DNA from: Anaerolineae bacterium
Lineage (GTDB): Bacteria > Chloroflexota > Anaerolineae > Caldilineales > Caldilineaceae
NCBI GenBank assembly: GCA_030432295.1
Contig: JAUIHI010000047.1
Span: 1 to 41,343 of the forward strand
Length of the DNA stretch: 41,343 nt
Direction of reading: 5' to 3'
Positions 34,145 through 41,252 of the stretch are shown one piece after another; positions within the stretch are counted from its first letter, which is position 1, and every line of letters starts with the position of its first letter. Under the pieces are notes generated by a model that saw nothing but the letters and a program-made list of their open reading frames with translations, was not told where the DNA came from and searched no databases. Position numbers and translations under genes: made by a program.

Positions 34145-34657
34145 ATGTCCGTTGTCAAACCGTCGCTCAACACAGACGAATATCCGCTTTCCTTGCCCCG
34201 GCTGCTCTCTCTGGACTTGCCGGTGGTGGTGGGTAGTCTGCTGCTGGCAGGTGCCTGGCTGGTCGGTTTGCCCACACTGCTGCTGGGTTATCTGCCCATC
34301 GGTTTTGGGCGTATCGTCTTTTCTGGCCCAGAAGTAATTACAATTTTGGCTGTTGTCCTGCTGATAACGCTTCTGGCTGGGCCGCTGATTGCCCTGCGTG
34401 TGATCCACTTCCGGTCCATCCTGGCCCAGGGCGTTCTCCTCCACGGCCAGGTGATCCGGCGCTTTGTCACCTTTGCCGAGTATCGGGTCGATTACGTCTT
34501 TCAGCACCACTACCAGCCCTTCCAGCAGCGCAACGCCATCCGTCGCCAGCGTCACATCGAAGCCCGTCGGGGGCTGGAGCCGGGTAGCGTGGTAGTCGTT
34601 CTCGTCCACCCCTATCTGCCCGAACGCTCTCTGCTGGTTGAGTTGTATCGGCCGTAG
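34145..34657 (+). CDS. Small membrane protein, two predicted TM helices
   Basis: This 170-residue protein has two strong hydrophobic segments (about 25-48, LPVVVGSLLLAGAWLVGL..LLLGYL, and about 64-86, ITILAVVLLITLLAGPLIAL). A C-terminal soluble part of about 80 residues follows, with beta-rich, arginine-rich sequence (VLLHGQVIRRFVTFAEYRVDYVF, SVVVVLVHPYLPERS). The layout of membrane helices followed by a small sandwich with a terminal P-xR-xxL-VEL recalls DUF3592-type proteins, but I cannot confirm the family. The function is unknown. Confidence 0.7.
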   Translation: MSVVKPSLNTDEYPLSLPRLLSLDLPVVVGSLLLAGAWLVGLPTLLLGYLPIGFGRIVFSGPEVITILAVVLLITLLAGPLIALRVIHFRSILAQGVLLHGQVIRRFVTFAEYRVDYVFQHHYQPFQQRNAIRRQRHIEARRGLEPGSVVVVLVHPYLPERSLLVELYRP

Positions 34658-34676
34658 TGGGTGGACTAAAACAGAA

Positions 34677-34806
34677 GACCAGCGCCGGTTGAGCAGAAAT
34701 CGCTTCAGAAAGCGGGGGCTTTTCCCCGCTCCTTTGTTTCGATACGCCGCCAGCCCCTGGTTGGAAGGACGAGTAATCTCTGGGCGGCTACTCAACCGGC
34801 GTCGCT
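34677..34806. repeat. Palindromic repeat family copy C
   Basis: AGACCAGCGCCGGTTGAGCA opens and GGCTACTCAACCGGCGTCGC closes, with an inner pair GAAAGCGGGGGCTTTTCCCC and the word TTTCGATACGCC shared with copy B. It is the least diverged of the three at its ends. No target duplication is obvious. It fills the gap between the membrane protein and MEMO-family genes. Confidence 0.85.
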
Positions 34807-34834
34807 TATTTTCCTATCCCGTCGAGCCTACACT

Positions 34835-36106
34835 ATGACCCTTCTCTCCCAGTCCGCTTCTCTGCGTTTCCCCAAGCTGCGGGGCGTGGATGTGCAAACC
34901 CGCCGCCAGAACGGCCACCTTTACTATCTGCTGGCGGATCCCCTGGAACTGATCGACGATTCGCTGCTTGTGCCCCAGCCATTTGGCCCGGTGTTGGCCC
35001 TGTGTGATGGAACCCAAGCCGACGCCGCGGCCATTCGTCACACGCTGGCCCAGCGCTATCAGATGACGGTGGATGTGGAGACGGTCGGAGACCTGCTGGC
35101 CGCGCTGGACGAGGCCTGCCTGCTGGAAAACGAACGCTCTGCCGAGGCTATCCAGCGCAAAATTGATGGCTATCGCGGCCTGGCCGCCCGCCCCACATCC
35201 CACGCGGGGTTAGCCTATCCCGAGGACCCGGCAGCGTTGACAAGCCTGCTGGACAGCTATCTGCACCAGCCCATCGGCCCGCGGGGAGTGGACGATTCGC
35301 TGCACCGCAACGGCTCCGGGCGGGTGGGGGAGGTACGGGGCATCTTCAGCCCCCACATCGACTACGCCCGGGGTGGGCCAGTCTATGCCCGCACGTGGCA
35401 GGCCGCGGCAGAGGCGGTCAATGACGCAGAACTGGTCATCCTCATCGGCACGGACCACTACGGCAGCGATCTCTTCACCCTCACCCGCCAGAGCTACGCC
35501 ACCCCGCTCGGCGTGCTGCCCACGGCCACGGCAGTGGTGGATGATCTGGCCCAGGCTGTCGGCGTGGAAGCCGCCTTCGCCGGGGAGCTACGCCACCTGC
35601 GCGAGCATTCGCTGGAATTGGTGGCGGTCTGGCTGCAACATGCGCGGCGGGGGAGGCCCGTGGAGACGATTCCGGTGCTGGTGGGCGGGTTGCACCGCTT
35701 CTTTGGCAACGGCAGCAGCCCGGCCGCGGATAGCCGCATTCGCGCTTTTGTAGAGACCGCCCAACGCCACGCAGCCCACAAGAAAACGCTGATTGTGGCA
35801 TCCGGCGATCTGGCCCACGTAGGCCCGGCCTTTGGCGGACAGCCCTTGACTGACACAGCCCGCGCCCGTCTGCGTTCGACGGATGACGGGCTGGTGGCGC
35901 GGATGACAGCCGGGGACGGTGAGGGATTCTATCAGTCCATCCGCGGGGTGCAGGACAGGAACAATGTGTGCGGAGTGACGCCGGGCTATCTGACGTTGAA
36001 AATTCTGGGTGAGGGGGTGCGGGGCGAGCGGTTGGCCTACGATTCCTGTCCTGCCGACGAAGCGAATACATCTACAGTGACGATTGGTGGGGTTGTTTTT
36101 GGCTGA
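34835..36106 (+). CDS. MEMO1-family protein (AmmeMemoRadiSam system protein B type)
   Basis: This 423-residue protein has an N-terminal region of about 125 residues (LRGVDVQTRRQNGHLYYLLADP.., helical, PqqD-like in flavour) followed by the MEMO domain. That domain shows VRGIFSPHIDYARGGPVYAR, VILIGTDHYGSDLF, IVASGDLAHVGPAF and NNVCGVTPGYLTLKIL. The histidines and the Cys in CGVTPG match the metal/active-site triad positions of MEMO proteins. In prokaryotes MEMO often occurs with AMMECR1 and a radical SAM protein; neither partner is adjacent here. The biochemical role is unsettled (copper or dioxygenase-like proposals exist). Confidence 0.88.
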   Translation: MTLLSQSASLRFPKLRGVDVQTRRQNGHLYYLLADPLELIDDSLLVPQPFGPVLALCDGTQADAAAIRHTLAQRYQMTVDVETVGDLLAALDEACLLENERSAEAIQRKIDGYRGLAARPTSHAGLAYPEDPAALTSLLDSYLHQPIGPRGVDDSLHRNGSGRVGEVRGIFSPHIDYARGGPVYARTWQAAAEAVNDAELVILIGTDHYGSDLFTLTRQSYATPLGVLPTATAVVDDLAQAVGVEAAFAGELRHLREHSLELVAVWLQHARRGRPVETIPVLVGGLHRFFGNGSSPAADSRIRAFVETAQRHAAHKKTLIVASGDLAHVGPAFGGQPLTDTARARLRSTDDGLVARMTAGDGEGFYQSIRGVQDRNNVCGVTPGYLTLKILGEGVRGERLAYDSCPADEANTSTVTIGGVVFG

Positions 36107-36119
36107 GGCGTGCAGAGGT

Positions 36120-36173
36120 TTTCAGGTCCTTCTGGTAGTGGGTAGTGCGTATACCAGAAGGACCTGAAATTTT
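36120..36173 (+). terminator. Hairpin terminator between the MEMO and peroxiredoxin genes
   Basis: TTTCAGGTCCTTCTGGTA (36120-36137) pairs perfectly with 36152-36169 over an 18-bp stem and 14-nt loop, followed by TTTT. It separates two convergent genes and ends the MEMO-family transcript. Confidence 0.85.
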
Positions 36174-36195
36174 CCGCCAATCTGCCCAATTGTCT

Positions 36196-36654
36196 TTACA
36201 GAGCGGCCAGGGCAGCCTCTGGGCTGGCATCGGCTTTTACGTTATACGATACATCTACCAGCACACCCTTTTCGTCGATTACAAAGTGGCTGCGGACGAT
36301 GCCCATATAGGTCTTGCCAAAGTTGGTCTTTTCCTGCCACGTCCCATACATCTCGGAAATCGTGTGGTCTGCATCCACCAGCAGTGTGAAGGGCAGGTCG
36401 TACTTTTCGCGGAACTTCTGGTGGCTTTCTTGCCCGTCTGGACTGACGCCGAGGACAATGGCATTCTTTTCGGTGATCGCAGCGTAGCTCTCGCGGAACC
36501 CGCGAGCCTGGATCGTTCAGCCAGGGGTGTCATCTTTCGGATAGAAATAGAGGACGACTTTCTGGCCCTGATAGTCGGACAACTTCACGCTGTCACCGCT
36601 ATCAGTCATTGCTGCAAAGTCAGGCGCGGCTACGCCAGTTGTTAACTGTGCCAT
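36196..36654 (-). CDS. Selenocysteine-containing PrxQ/BCP peroxiredoxin
   Basis: This thioredoxin-fold peroxidase has 152 residues if the in-frame TGA at 36519-36517 is read as selenocysteine (residue 46). The frame is open on both sides of it with no indel: MAQLTTGVAAPDF... YFYPKDDTPG, then U, then TIQARGFRESYAAITEKNAI and GVSPDGQESHQKFREKYDLP to the stop at 36196. The TGA falls exactly where PrxQ has its peroxidatic cysteine (TPGCT). The usual resolving cysteine five residues on is Arg, so it would be a 1-Sec type enzyme. A hairpin CTCGCGG-GTT-CCGCGAG begins 10 nt after the TGA, with the apical G 18 nt downstream, as expected of a bacterial SECIS. AAGGAG precedes ATG 36654. Confidence 0.9.
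36487..36519 (-). promoter_or_regulatory. UGA codon and SECIS-like hairpin of the selenoprotein
   Basis: On the minus strand TGA (36519-36517) is followed by 10 nt and a perfect 7-bp stem CTCGCGG/CCGCGAG with loop GTT. Bacterial SECIS elements have a stem-loop directly after the UGA, with a G at the start of a small apical loop about 16-37 nt away; this one fits at 18 nt. Confidence 0.8.
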
Positions 36655-36706
36655 GCAAAACTCCTTGAAACTGTGGTTCTGATAAATGAACTGCCAATCA
36701 GCCAGT

Positions 36707-36715
36707 AGTATACCA
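36707..36715 (-). promoter_or_regulatory. Extended -10 promoter of the peroxiredoxin gene
   Basis: On the minus strand TGGTATACT (36715-36707) is an extended -10 box with no good -35. Transcription would start near 36700, about 46 nt before the ATG at 36654. Confidence 0.45.
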
Positions 36716-36833
36716 CCCCTCACTCTATAGCGGGATTTGTAGACAATCTGCGCAAGTTTGATAATAGACAGCAAGTCGTATTACGAAGTATGCTGTTCGG
36801 CACGTGTTTATCTTCAAGAAACGAGTAGCCCTA

Positions 36834-38675
36834 ATGTATTTTCGAAATCTTCGTCCGCTCCGGCTTTTGCTTGTGGCGCTTCCGCTGCTGATTCTCTTTT
36901 GGTGGATAGGGGAATTGGCGACGCAAGCCCAGGAAGAAGCACCAAATGCCGCCGTCCATCTGGCCGCCATTGCGCCTGGGCTGGAGGAACAGTTGGCAGA
37001 AAGCGACGCTCCGGTCTCCTTCCTCGTCGTTCTGACCGAACAGCCCGACCCAGAGGGCTATCTTTCCCGGCAGGGGTTGCGAGCCGCCAGCCGCACGGCC
37101 AAAGCCGAGGCTATCTATCGCTATCTCAGCGGCTTTGCCCGCAGCCAACAGGCTCCGTTGCGGGCCTGGCTGGACAAGCAGGGGATTGCCTACCGCGCCT
37201 TTTATATCGTCAATGCGATTGAAGTGCAGGGCGATGCGTCTTTGGCTCTGGCTCTGCGAGCCCGGACCGATGTGGGGCGGCTGACGGCCAACCCTGCGGT
37301 GATTCTCTCCCAGGTAGAAACACTTGCCCCGGCCAATCTGGACACGGCCAATCCACCACCCGATCCGCCCTATGGCATCCGCCAGGCCAACGCGCCTGTG
37401 GCGTGGGGACTGGGCTATACCGGCCAGGGGATTGTCGTGGCCAGCCAGGACACCGGCGTGGACTGGACCCATCCGGCCTTGCACGATCAATACCGGGGAT
37501 GGATCACCAGTACTCAGACTGTCAGCCATCCATACAATTGGTATGATTATTGGGGTGCTGTTAACCGCTGGAACTGTGACCCAGACCCGCAAGTCCCTTG
37601 CGATGACTACGGACACGGAACCCATACGGTGGGTACAATGCTGGGCACGAATCCTACAGACGGCCAGATTATCGGGATGGCTCCGGACGCCCAATGGATC
37701 GGCTGTCGCAATATGAATGGGGGCAATGGCACGCCCGCCAGCTATATGGCCTGCTTCGAGTTTTTTCTGGCCCCTTTCCCCCAGAACGGCGACCCCCAGA
37801 CTGACGGCGTCCCATCCAAAGCGCCCCACATCATCAACAATTCCTGGTATTGTCCACCTGAAGAGGGCTGCGACTTGGAATCGCTGCATCAGGTGGTCAA
37901 GACAGTGCGGGCCGCAGGCCAACTGATTGTCGTCTCTGGCGGCAACGAAGGGCCAGCGTGTAGCTCGGCCAAATTCCCCATCACCATCTACCCGGAGGTC
38001 TTTAGCGTGGGCGCGCACAACGGCGCGGGTAACATCACCGGTTTCAGCAGCCGGGGGCCAGTGACGGCGGATGGCAGTGGGCGGCTGAAACCCCAGATTA
38101 CCGCGGCAGGAGATACTGTGTTCTCCACCATTCCCGGCGGCGGTTATGGCAACAAAAGCGGCACCAGTATGGCTTCGCCCCACATGGCTGGCGCGGCCGC
38201 GCTGCTCTGGTCAGCTGCGCCCCAACTCATCGGCCAATTGGACGAAACCGAGCAGATTTTTCTGAAGAGTGCGACGCCTGTGCTGCACAACGGCTGTGGA
38301 GAAGGGCCGGAGCCAGTGTCGCCCAACAACACCTATGGCTACGGACGGTTGAATGTGGCCGCCGCGCTGGGGTTGGCGCTACATCCTGGGGTGATTACAA
38401 CGACAGTCAAGACGGTTTTGGGGCCACTGGTGGGCATATCAGTCACGCTGACCGACAGTCGGACCAATGGGCAACAGGTTGGCCTGACAGACGCGGCCGG
38501 GCAGGTCACTTTTCAGCGGGTCTATTCGGGGACGTATGGAATTATGGCCACCGGCAATTGGGCCAGCGGAGGATTGGATGTCGCTCTGATGGCTGATGAG
38601 GCGAAATCAGTGGAGATCGAACTGCCAGCGATATACTATTTCCCGCTCATTCATTCGGATGGCGGGGTGCGTTAG
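36834..38675 (+). CDS. Secreted subtilisin-like serine protease (S8)
   Basis: This 613-residue extracellular protease has a signal peptide (FRNLRPLRLLLVALPLLILF), an I9-like propeptide (about 30-170), and the S8 catalytic domain with Asp206 (SQDTGVDW), His261 (GHGTHTVG) and Ser445 (GTSMASPH). NNSW holds the oxyanion asparagine. A C-terminal domain (about 510-600: GVITTTVKTVLGPLVGISVT, TDAAGQVTFQRVYSGTY) looks like a carboxypeptidase-regulatory or PEGA-like beta sandwich. The last residues (IYYFPLIHSDG) recall the YLPLI C-terminal tail common in secreted Chloroflexota proteins. Start ATG 36834 or, ten codons earlier, ATG 36804. Confidence 0.9.
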   Translation: MYFRNLRPLRLLLVALPLLILFWWIGELATQAQEEAPNAAVHLAAIAPGLEEQLAESDAPVSFLVVLTEQPDPEGYLSRQGLRAASRTAKAEAIYRYLSGFARSQQAPLRAWLDKQGIAYRAFYIVNAIEVQGDASLALALRARTDVGRLTANPAVILSQVETLAPANLDTANPPPDPPYGIRQANAPVAWGLGYTGQGIVVASQDTGVDWTHPALHDQYRGWITSTQTVSHPYNWYDYWGAVNRWNCDPDPQVPCDDYGHGTHTVGTMLGTNPTDGQIIGMAPDAQWIGCRNMNGGNGTPASYMACFEFFLAPFPQNGDPQTDGVPSKAPHIINNSWYCPPEEGCDLESLHQVVKTVRAAGQLIVVSGGNEGPACSSAKFPITIYPEVFSVGAHNGAGNITGFSSRGPVTADGSGRLKPQITAAGDTVFSTIPGGGYGNKSGTSMASPHMAGAAALLWSAAPQLIGQLDETEQIFLKSATPVLHNGCGEGPEPVSPNNTYGYGRLNVAAALGLALHPGVITTTVKTVLGPLVGISVTLTDSRTNGQQVGLTDAAGQVTFQRVYSGTYGIMATGNWASGGLDVALMADEAKSVEIELPAIYYFPLIHSDGGVR

Positions 38676-38700
38676 TGGCTGATCGGTGAAGTTCTAGTTT

Positions 38701-38773
38701 TTGTAAACACGGATGAAAAGGAACACGGATAGCTTTGTACCCTATCCGTGTTCCTTTTCATCCGTGTTTACAA
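38701..38773. repeat. Perfect 32-bp inverted repeat, ACACGGAT family
   Basis: The arms 38701-38732 (TTGTAAACACGGATGAAAAG and on) and 38742-38773 are exact complements with a 9-nt loop. It lies between the convergent protease and stress-protein genes and is the most perfect member of the ACACGGAT family in the window. It probably ends or protects both transcripts, though no T-run follows. Confidence 0.95.
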
Positions 38774-38790
38774 GTTCTTCTTCGGATACC

Positions 38791-39303
38791 TCAGCGCTTG
38801 AACGGGCGCAGAAGCAGCACCGGAACATTGGCCTGACGAACCAGCGCTTCGGCCACATTGCCAAAGAGCAGTTTGCTGAGACCTGTGCGCCCGTGGGTGG
38901 TCATTGCAACCATATCCACGTCGGTAAGTGTGACAAAATTGATGATCTCTGCGGCTGGATCGCCAAAAGTCACTTCCACCTCTACATCGTAGCCCAACGT
39001 TTTTAACCCCCCGATTGTCTCGGACAGTTCAGTCAAAACCTCGGCCCGCTGGCTCTCCTGAATTTGCGATGCATAGAGCGGGTGATGGGCATAGAGCGCA
39101 TCTCTGTGTGACCCATAGATGGGCGAATTGATTTCGGTGGCAGCCGGAGATTGGGGGATGCCAACCATTCCTCTGCTATCTTTGCAAACTCGTAGCAGAA
39201 TCAGCCGGTTTTCTGTGGGCGGAAGATGCTTGTGCACAATGGGTAGGATACGCGCGCTATATTCGGATCCATCCAAAGGTATGACTACAGAATTCTTGGT
39301 CAC
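38791..39303 (-). CDS. Universal stress protein (UspA family)
   Basis: This 170-residue single UspA domain protein begins SVVIPLDGSEYSARILPIV and ends THGRTGLSKLLFGNVAEALV..VPVLLLRP, with the ATP-binding G-2X-G-9X-G pattern. It probably binds ATP and acts in stress survival. GTG 39303 is preferred because homologues start at this point (MTKNSVVIPLDGS). The longer frame to 39486 reads through a structured leader and has no conserved residues. An extended -10 box lies at 39456. Confidence 0.9.
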   Translation of the reverse strand: MTKNSVVIPLDGSEYSARILPIVHKHLPPTENRLILLRVCKDSRGMVGIPQSPAATEINSPIYGSHRDALYAHHPLYASQIQESQRAEVLTELSETIGGLKTLGYDVEVEVTFGDPAAEIINFVTLTDVDMVAMTTHGRTGLSKLLFGNVAEALVRQANVPVLLLRPFKR

Positions 39304-39320
39304 AAAATTTTCTCTCTTTC

Positions 39321-39459
39321 TGCAACTGTGCCCCGCCGTCTGACGGCATCGCCGGAGAAGATGGGTAGTTGCATAAACTGTTTCAACGGTGAAACAGTGC
39401 TGCCGGGATTGGGCGTCTCGCCGTTGAGCCGCGTGAGCAGCAGCACCTACAGTATAGCA
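39321..39459 (-). promoter_or_regulatory. Promoter and structured leader RNA of the universal stress gene
   Basis: On the minus strand TGC-TATACT (39459-39451) is an extended -10. The leader to the GTG at 39303 is about 140 nt and holds four base-paired elements: GGCGAGACGCC (39422-39412), an 8-bp stem with loop CCGT (39397-39378), a long-range pair TGCAACT/AGTTGCA (39373-39367 with 39327-39321), and GCCGTCAGACGGC (39347-39335) nested inside it. This matches no riboswitch that I recognise. 39304-39550 holds no convincing gene otherwise. Confidence 0.45.
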
Positions 39460-39550
39460 ATTCTTAGGGTCTCTGTCGCTGGTCAAGAGGACGGGATTTT
39501 CCCGAAAATGCGAGAAGCGATGAAACGGCTATGTGCGTAAGGGTTGGCTA

Positions 39551-39796
39551 CACAGACTTGGGTGTAATTCAAGTTGGGGGCAGGGGTGGGTTTGCGACGA
39601 CCGCACCGGGCTAAAGACCAATGGCTGTAGCCCACAGCTACAGGGCGACGCTGGATAAATCCAGCTTAGAAACGGTCTGTCCGTTTCGGCGAAAGCCCCG
39701 TTCAGGGGGCGTAGCTCGGTAGCCCGGTGTCTTTAGCACCGGGCGGCACAGACGATTCCATTTCGCCTCAAATCTGAATTACACCCCACAGACTTG
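39551..39796. mobile_element. MITE family 1, copy 2 (227 bp, 9-bp target duplication)
   Basis: The element runs 39560-39786 with termini GGGTGTAATTCA and its complement TGAATTACACCC (12 bp exact, about 18 of 22 over a longer stretch). It is flanked by a perfect direct repeat CACAGACTT (39551-39559 and 39787-39795). It is inverted relative to copy 1 at 31529. It ends just upstream of the putative promoter of the lipase-like gene. Confidence 0.88.
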
Positions 39797-39802
39797 ACGG
39801 AC

Positions 39803-39831
39803 TTGACAGAAGCAGGGGTAACAATTACAGT
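39803..39831 (+). promoter_or_regulatory. Possible promoter of the lipase-like gene
   Basis: TTGACA at 39803-39808 and TACAGT at 39826-39831 are 17 bp apart. Transcription would start near 39838, just ahead of the TTG/GTG start codons. The -10 is weak. The target duplication of the MITE ends eight bases upstream of the -35. Confidence 0.4.
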
Positions 39832-39851
39832 CAAGGGACCAGAAAATACTA

Positions 39852-40496
39852 TTGCGTTTTCGATCAACTGTGACAGTTCAACACGCGAACAATCAGCCAA
39901 CTACAGCGAATCCAGTCATCCTGGTTCCCGGCTATCGGGATGATGCGTCTGTCCTCACCCACCTCACCACTTTTCTCGCAGAGCAGAATTTTCCGCCCTA
40001 TCCCATCACGCTTGTGCCCAGCGATGGGCAGGTGAGGCTGGAAGTATTGGCCCATCAAGTCGCTGATTTTGTCAACAGAACCTTTGCTGGGGACCAACTG
40101 CTGGATTTTGTGGGTTTTAGTATGGGCGGGGTTGTGTTGCGCTACTATCTGCAACGGCTGGGCGGTCTGGAGCGAACCCGCCATTTTGTTACATTGGGGA
40201 CACCACACCGGGGATCGTGGACATCCTATGGAAGCAACCGACCGGGAATACGCCAGATGCGGCCGGGGAGCGCGTTTCTGCGCGATTTGAGTTCAGACGC
40301 AGAGCGTTTGGGTACAATCGGTTTTACATCGATCTGGACACCCTTTGATCTGATGATCATTCCGGCTTGCAGTTCTGCCATCGCAGAAGCCCACGACGAA
40401 CCTGTGTTTGCGCTCCACCACCGGGCGTTGATCACAAGCCGTCGCTCATTGGCCCGGGTGGCCGAAGCCCTGGGCCGACCATTTCATCCGTCTTGA
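39852..40496 (+). CDS. Alpha/beta hydrolase, lipase-like
   Basis: This 214-residue esterase/lipase-type hydrolase has VILVPGYRDDASVL (oxyanion loop region), the nucleophile elbow GFSMGG with Ser90, and TLGTPHRGS, a block typical of triacylglycerol lipases and PGAP1-like proteins. The probable acid is Asp in WTPFDLMI and the base His in FALHHRALI. It is short, with no signal peptide, so likely cytoplasmic. The start is TTG 39852 or GTG 39870; neither has a good ribosome site. Its 3' end overlaps the convergent cyclase gene by 13 bp. Confidence 0.82.
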   Translation: MRFRSTVTVQHANNQPTTANPVILVPGYRDDASVLTHLTTFLAEQNFPPYPITLVPSDGQVRLEVLAHQVADFVNRTFAGDQLLDFVGFSMGGVVLRYYLQRLGGLERTRHFVTLGTPHRGSWTSYGSNRPGIRQMRPGSAFLRDLSSDAERLGTIGFTSIWTPFDLMIIPACSSAIAEAHDEPVFALHHRALITSRRSLARVAEALGRPFHPS

Positions 40497-41227
40497 CCTG
40501 GGTATAGACGATCCAATTGGTAGACACCAACGGATGTTGATATTCCCTTCACCTTCTGCTGGCCGACAGAGATCAGGCGGACTGCTTCTGGCGGAAGTAG
40601 ATCGACCGTCTTTTCGCTCAGATTGATTGTGTTATCGCTGCCCGATTCCTGCAACCGTTTGGCCAGATTCACGGTGTCACCGATGGCTGTGTAGTTCATC
40701 AGTTCCGGGGTGCCGATATTCCCGACCACTGTTTCGCCTGTGTGAATACCTATTCTTACATCGAGAGCAGGTTGATGAGTTTTCCCCCAGGCCACCACAC
40801 GATCCCGAATGGCCGCGGCGGCGCGGACAGCACGCAGGGCGTGATCCGGCTGCGCCACAGGTGCATTGAACAGCGCCATTACCCCATCCCCCACATATTT
40901 GTCAATCGTTCCGTCTTCGGCTTGAATCGCTGTCGTCACCAGGGCCAGATGATCGTTGAGAATATCAACCACCCGATCCGGTTCCAGTTTGTGGGAAAGG
41001 GGGGTGAAATTACAAAAATCCATAAAAAGCACAGTTGCAATTTGGCGTTCTCCGCCTAAACTAGGAAGTGTGGGACTGGTCAACAGGCGTTCGACTACAG
41101 TCGCTGCCATATAGCGCCCCAGAATCGTGCGGATTTTGTCGTGGGCCATCTGCAGCTCGTGCTGGAGGCGCAGATTTTCCCGGCGCAGTCGGCTTTTTTC
41201 CAGGGTTTGTCGGATGCGGGTGCTCAT
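40484..41227 (-). CDS. Class III adenylyl cyclase (subclass IIIb)
   Basis: This 247-residue protein has an N-terminal coiled-coil helix (about 1-50, LRRENLRLQHELQMAHDK) and a cyclase homology domain. Metal residues Asp70 (FMDFCNF) and Asp114 (YVGDGVM), substrate Lys110, and the transition-state pair Asn187/Arg191 (VNLAKRL) are intact, so it should be active. The second adenine-selecting position is Thr180 (NYTAIGD) instead of Asp, the mark of subclass IIIb, several members of which respond to bicarbonate. It makes cAMP, or could make cGMP. The start is ATG 41227. It may be a stand-alone catalytic unit, as no sensor domain precedes it in the same frame. Confidence 0.9.
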   Translation of the reverse strand: MSTRIRQTLEKSRLRRENLRLQHELQMAHDKIRTILGRYMAATVVERLLTSPTLPSLGGERQIATVLFMDFCNFTPLSHKLEPDRVVDILNDHLALVTTAIQAEDGTIDKYVGDGVMALFNAPVAQPDHALRAVRAAAAIRDRVVAWGKTHQPALDVRIGIHTGETVVGNIGTPELMNYTAIGDTVNLAKRLQESGSDNTINLSEKTVDLLPPEAVRLISVGQQKVKGISTSVGVYQLDRLYPGQDG

Positions 41228-41252
41228 CCGCTAATACTTTGAAATAGACATG

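Noticed and set aside
36196-36774. Peroxiredoxin as a pseudogene with a nonsense mutation
   Set aside because: Only one stop occurs, exactly at the catalytic Cys codon, with the frame and conservation intact beyond it and a SECIS-like hairpin in place.
39328-39540. Small open frame of 70 codons upstream of the stress protein gene
   Set aside because: No ribosome site or homology; it overlaps the structured leader of the opposite gene.
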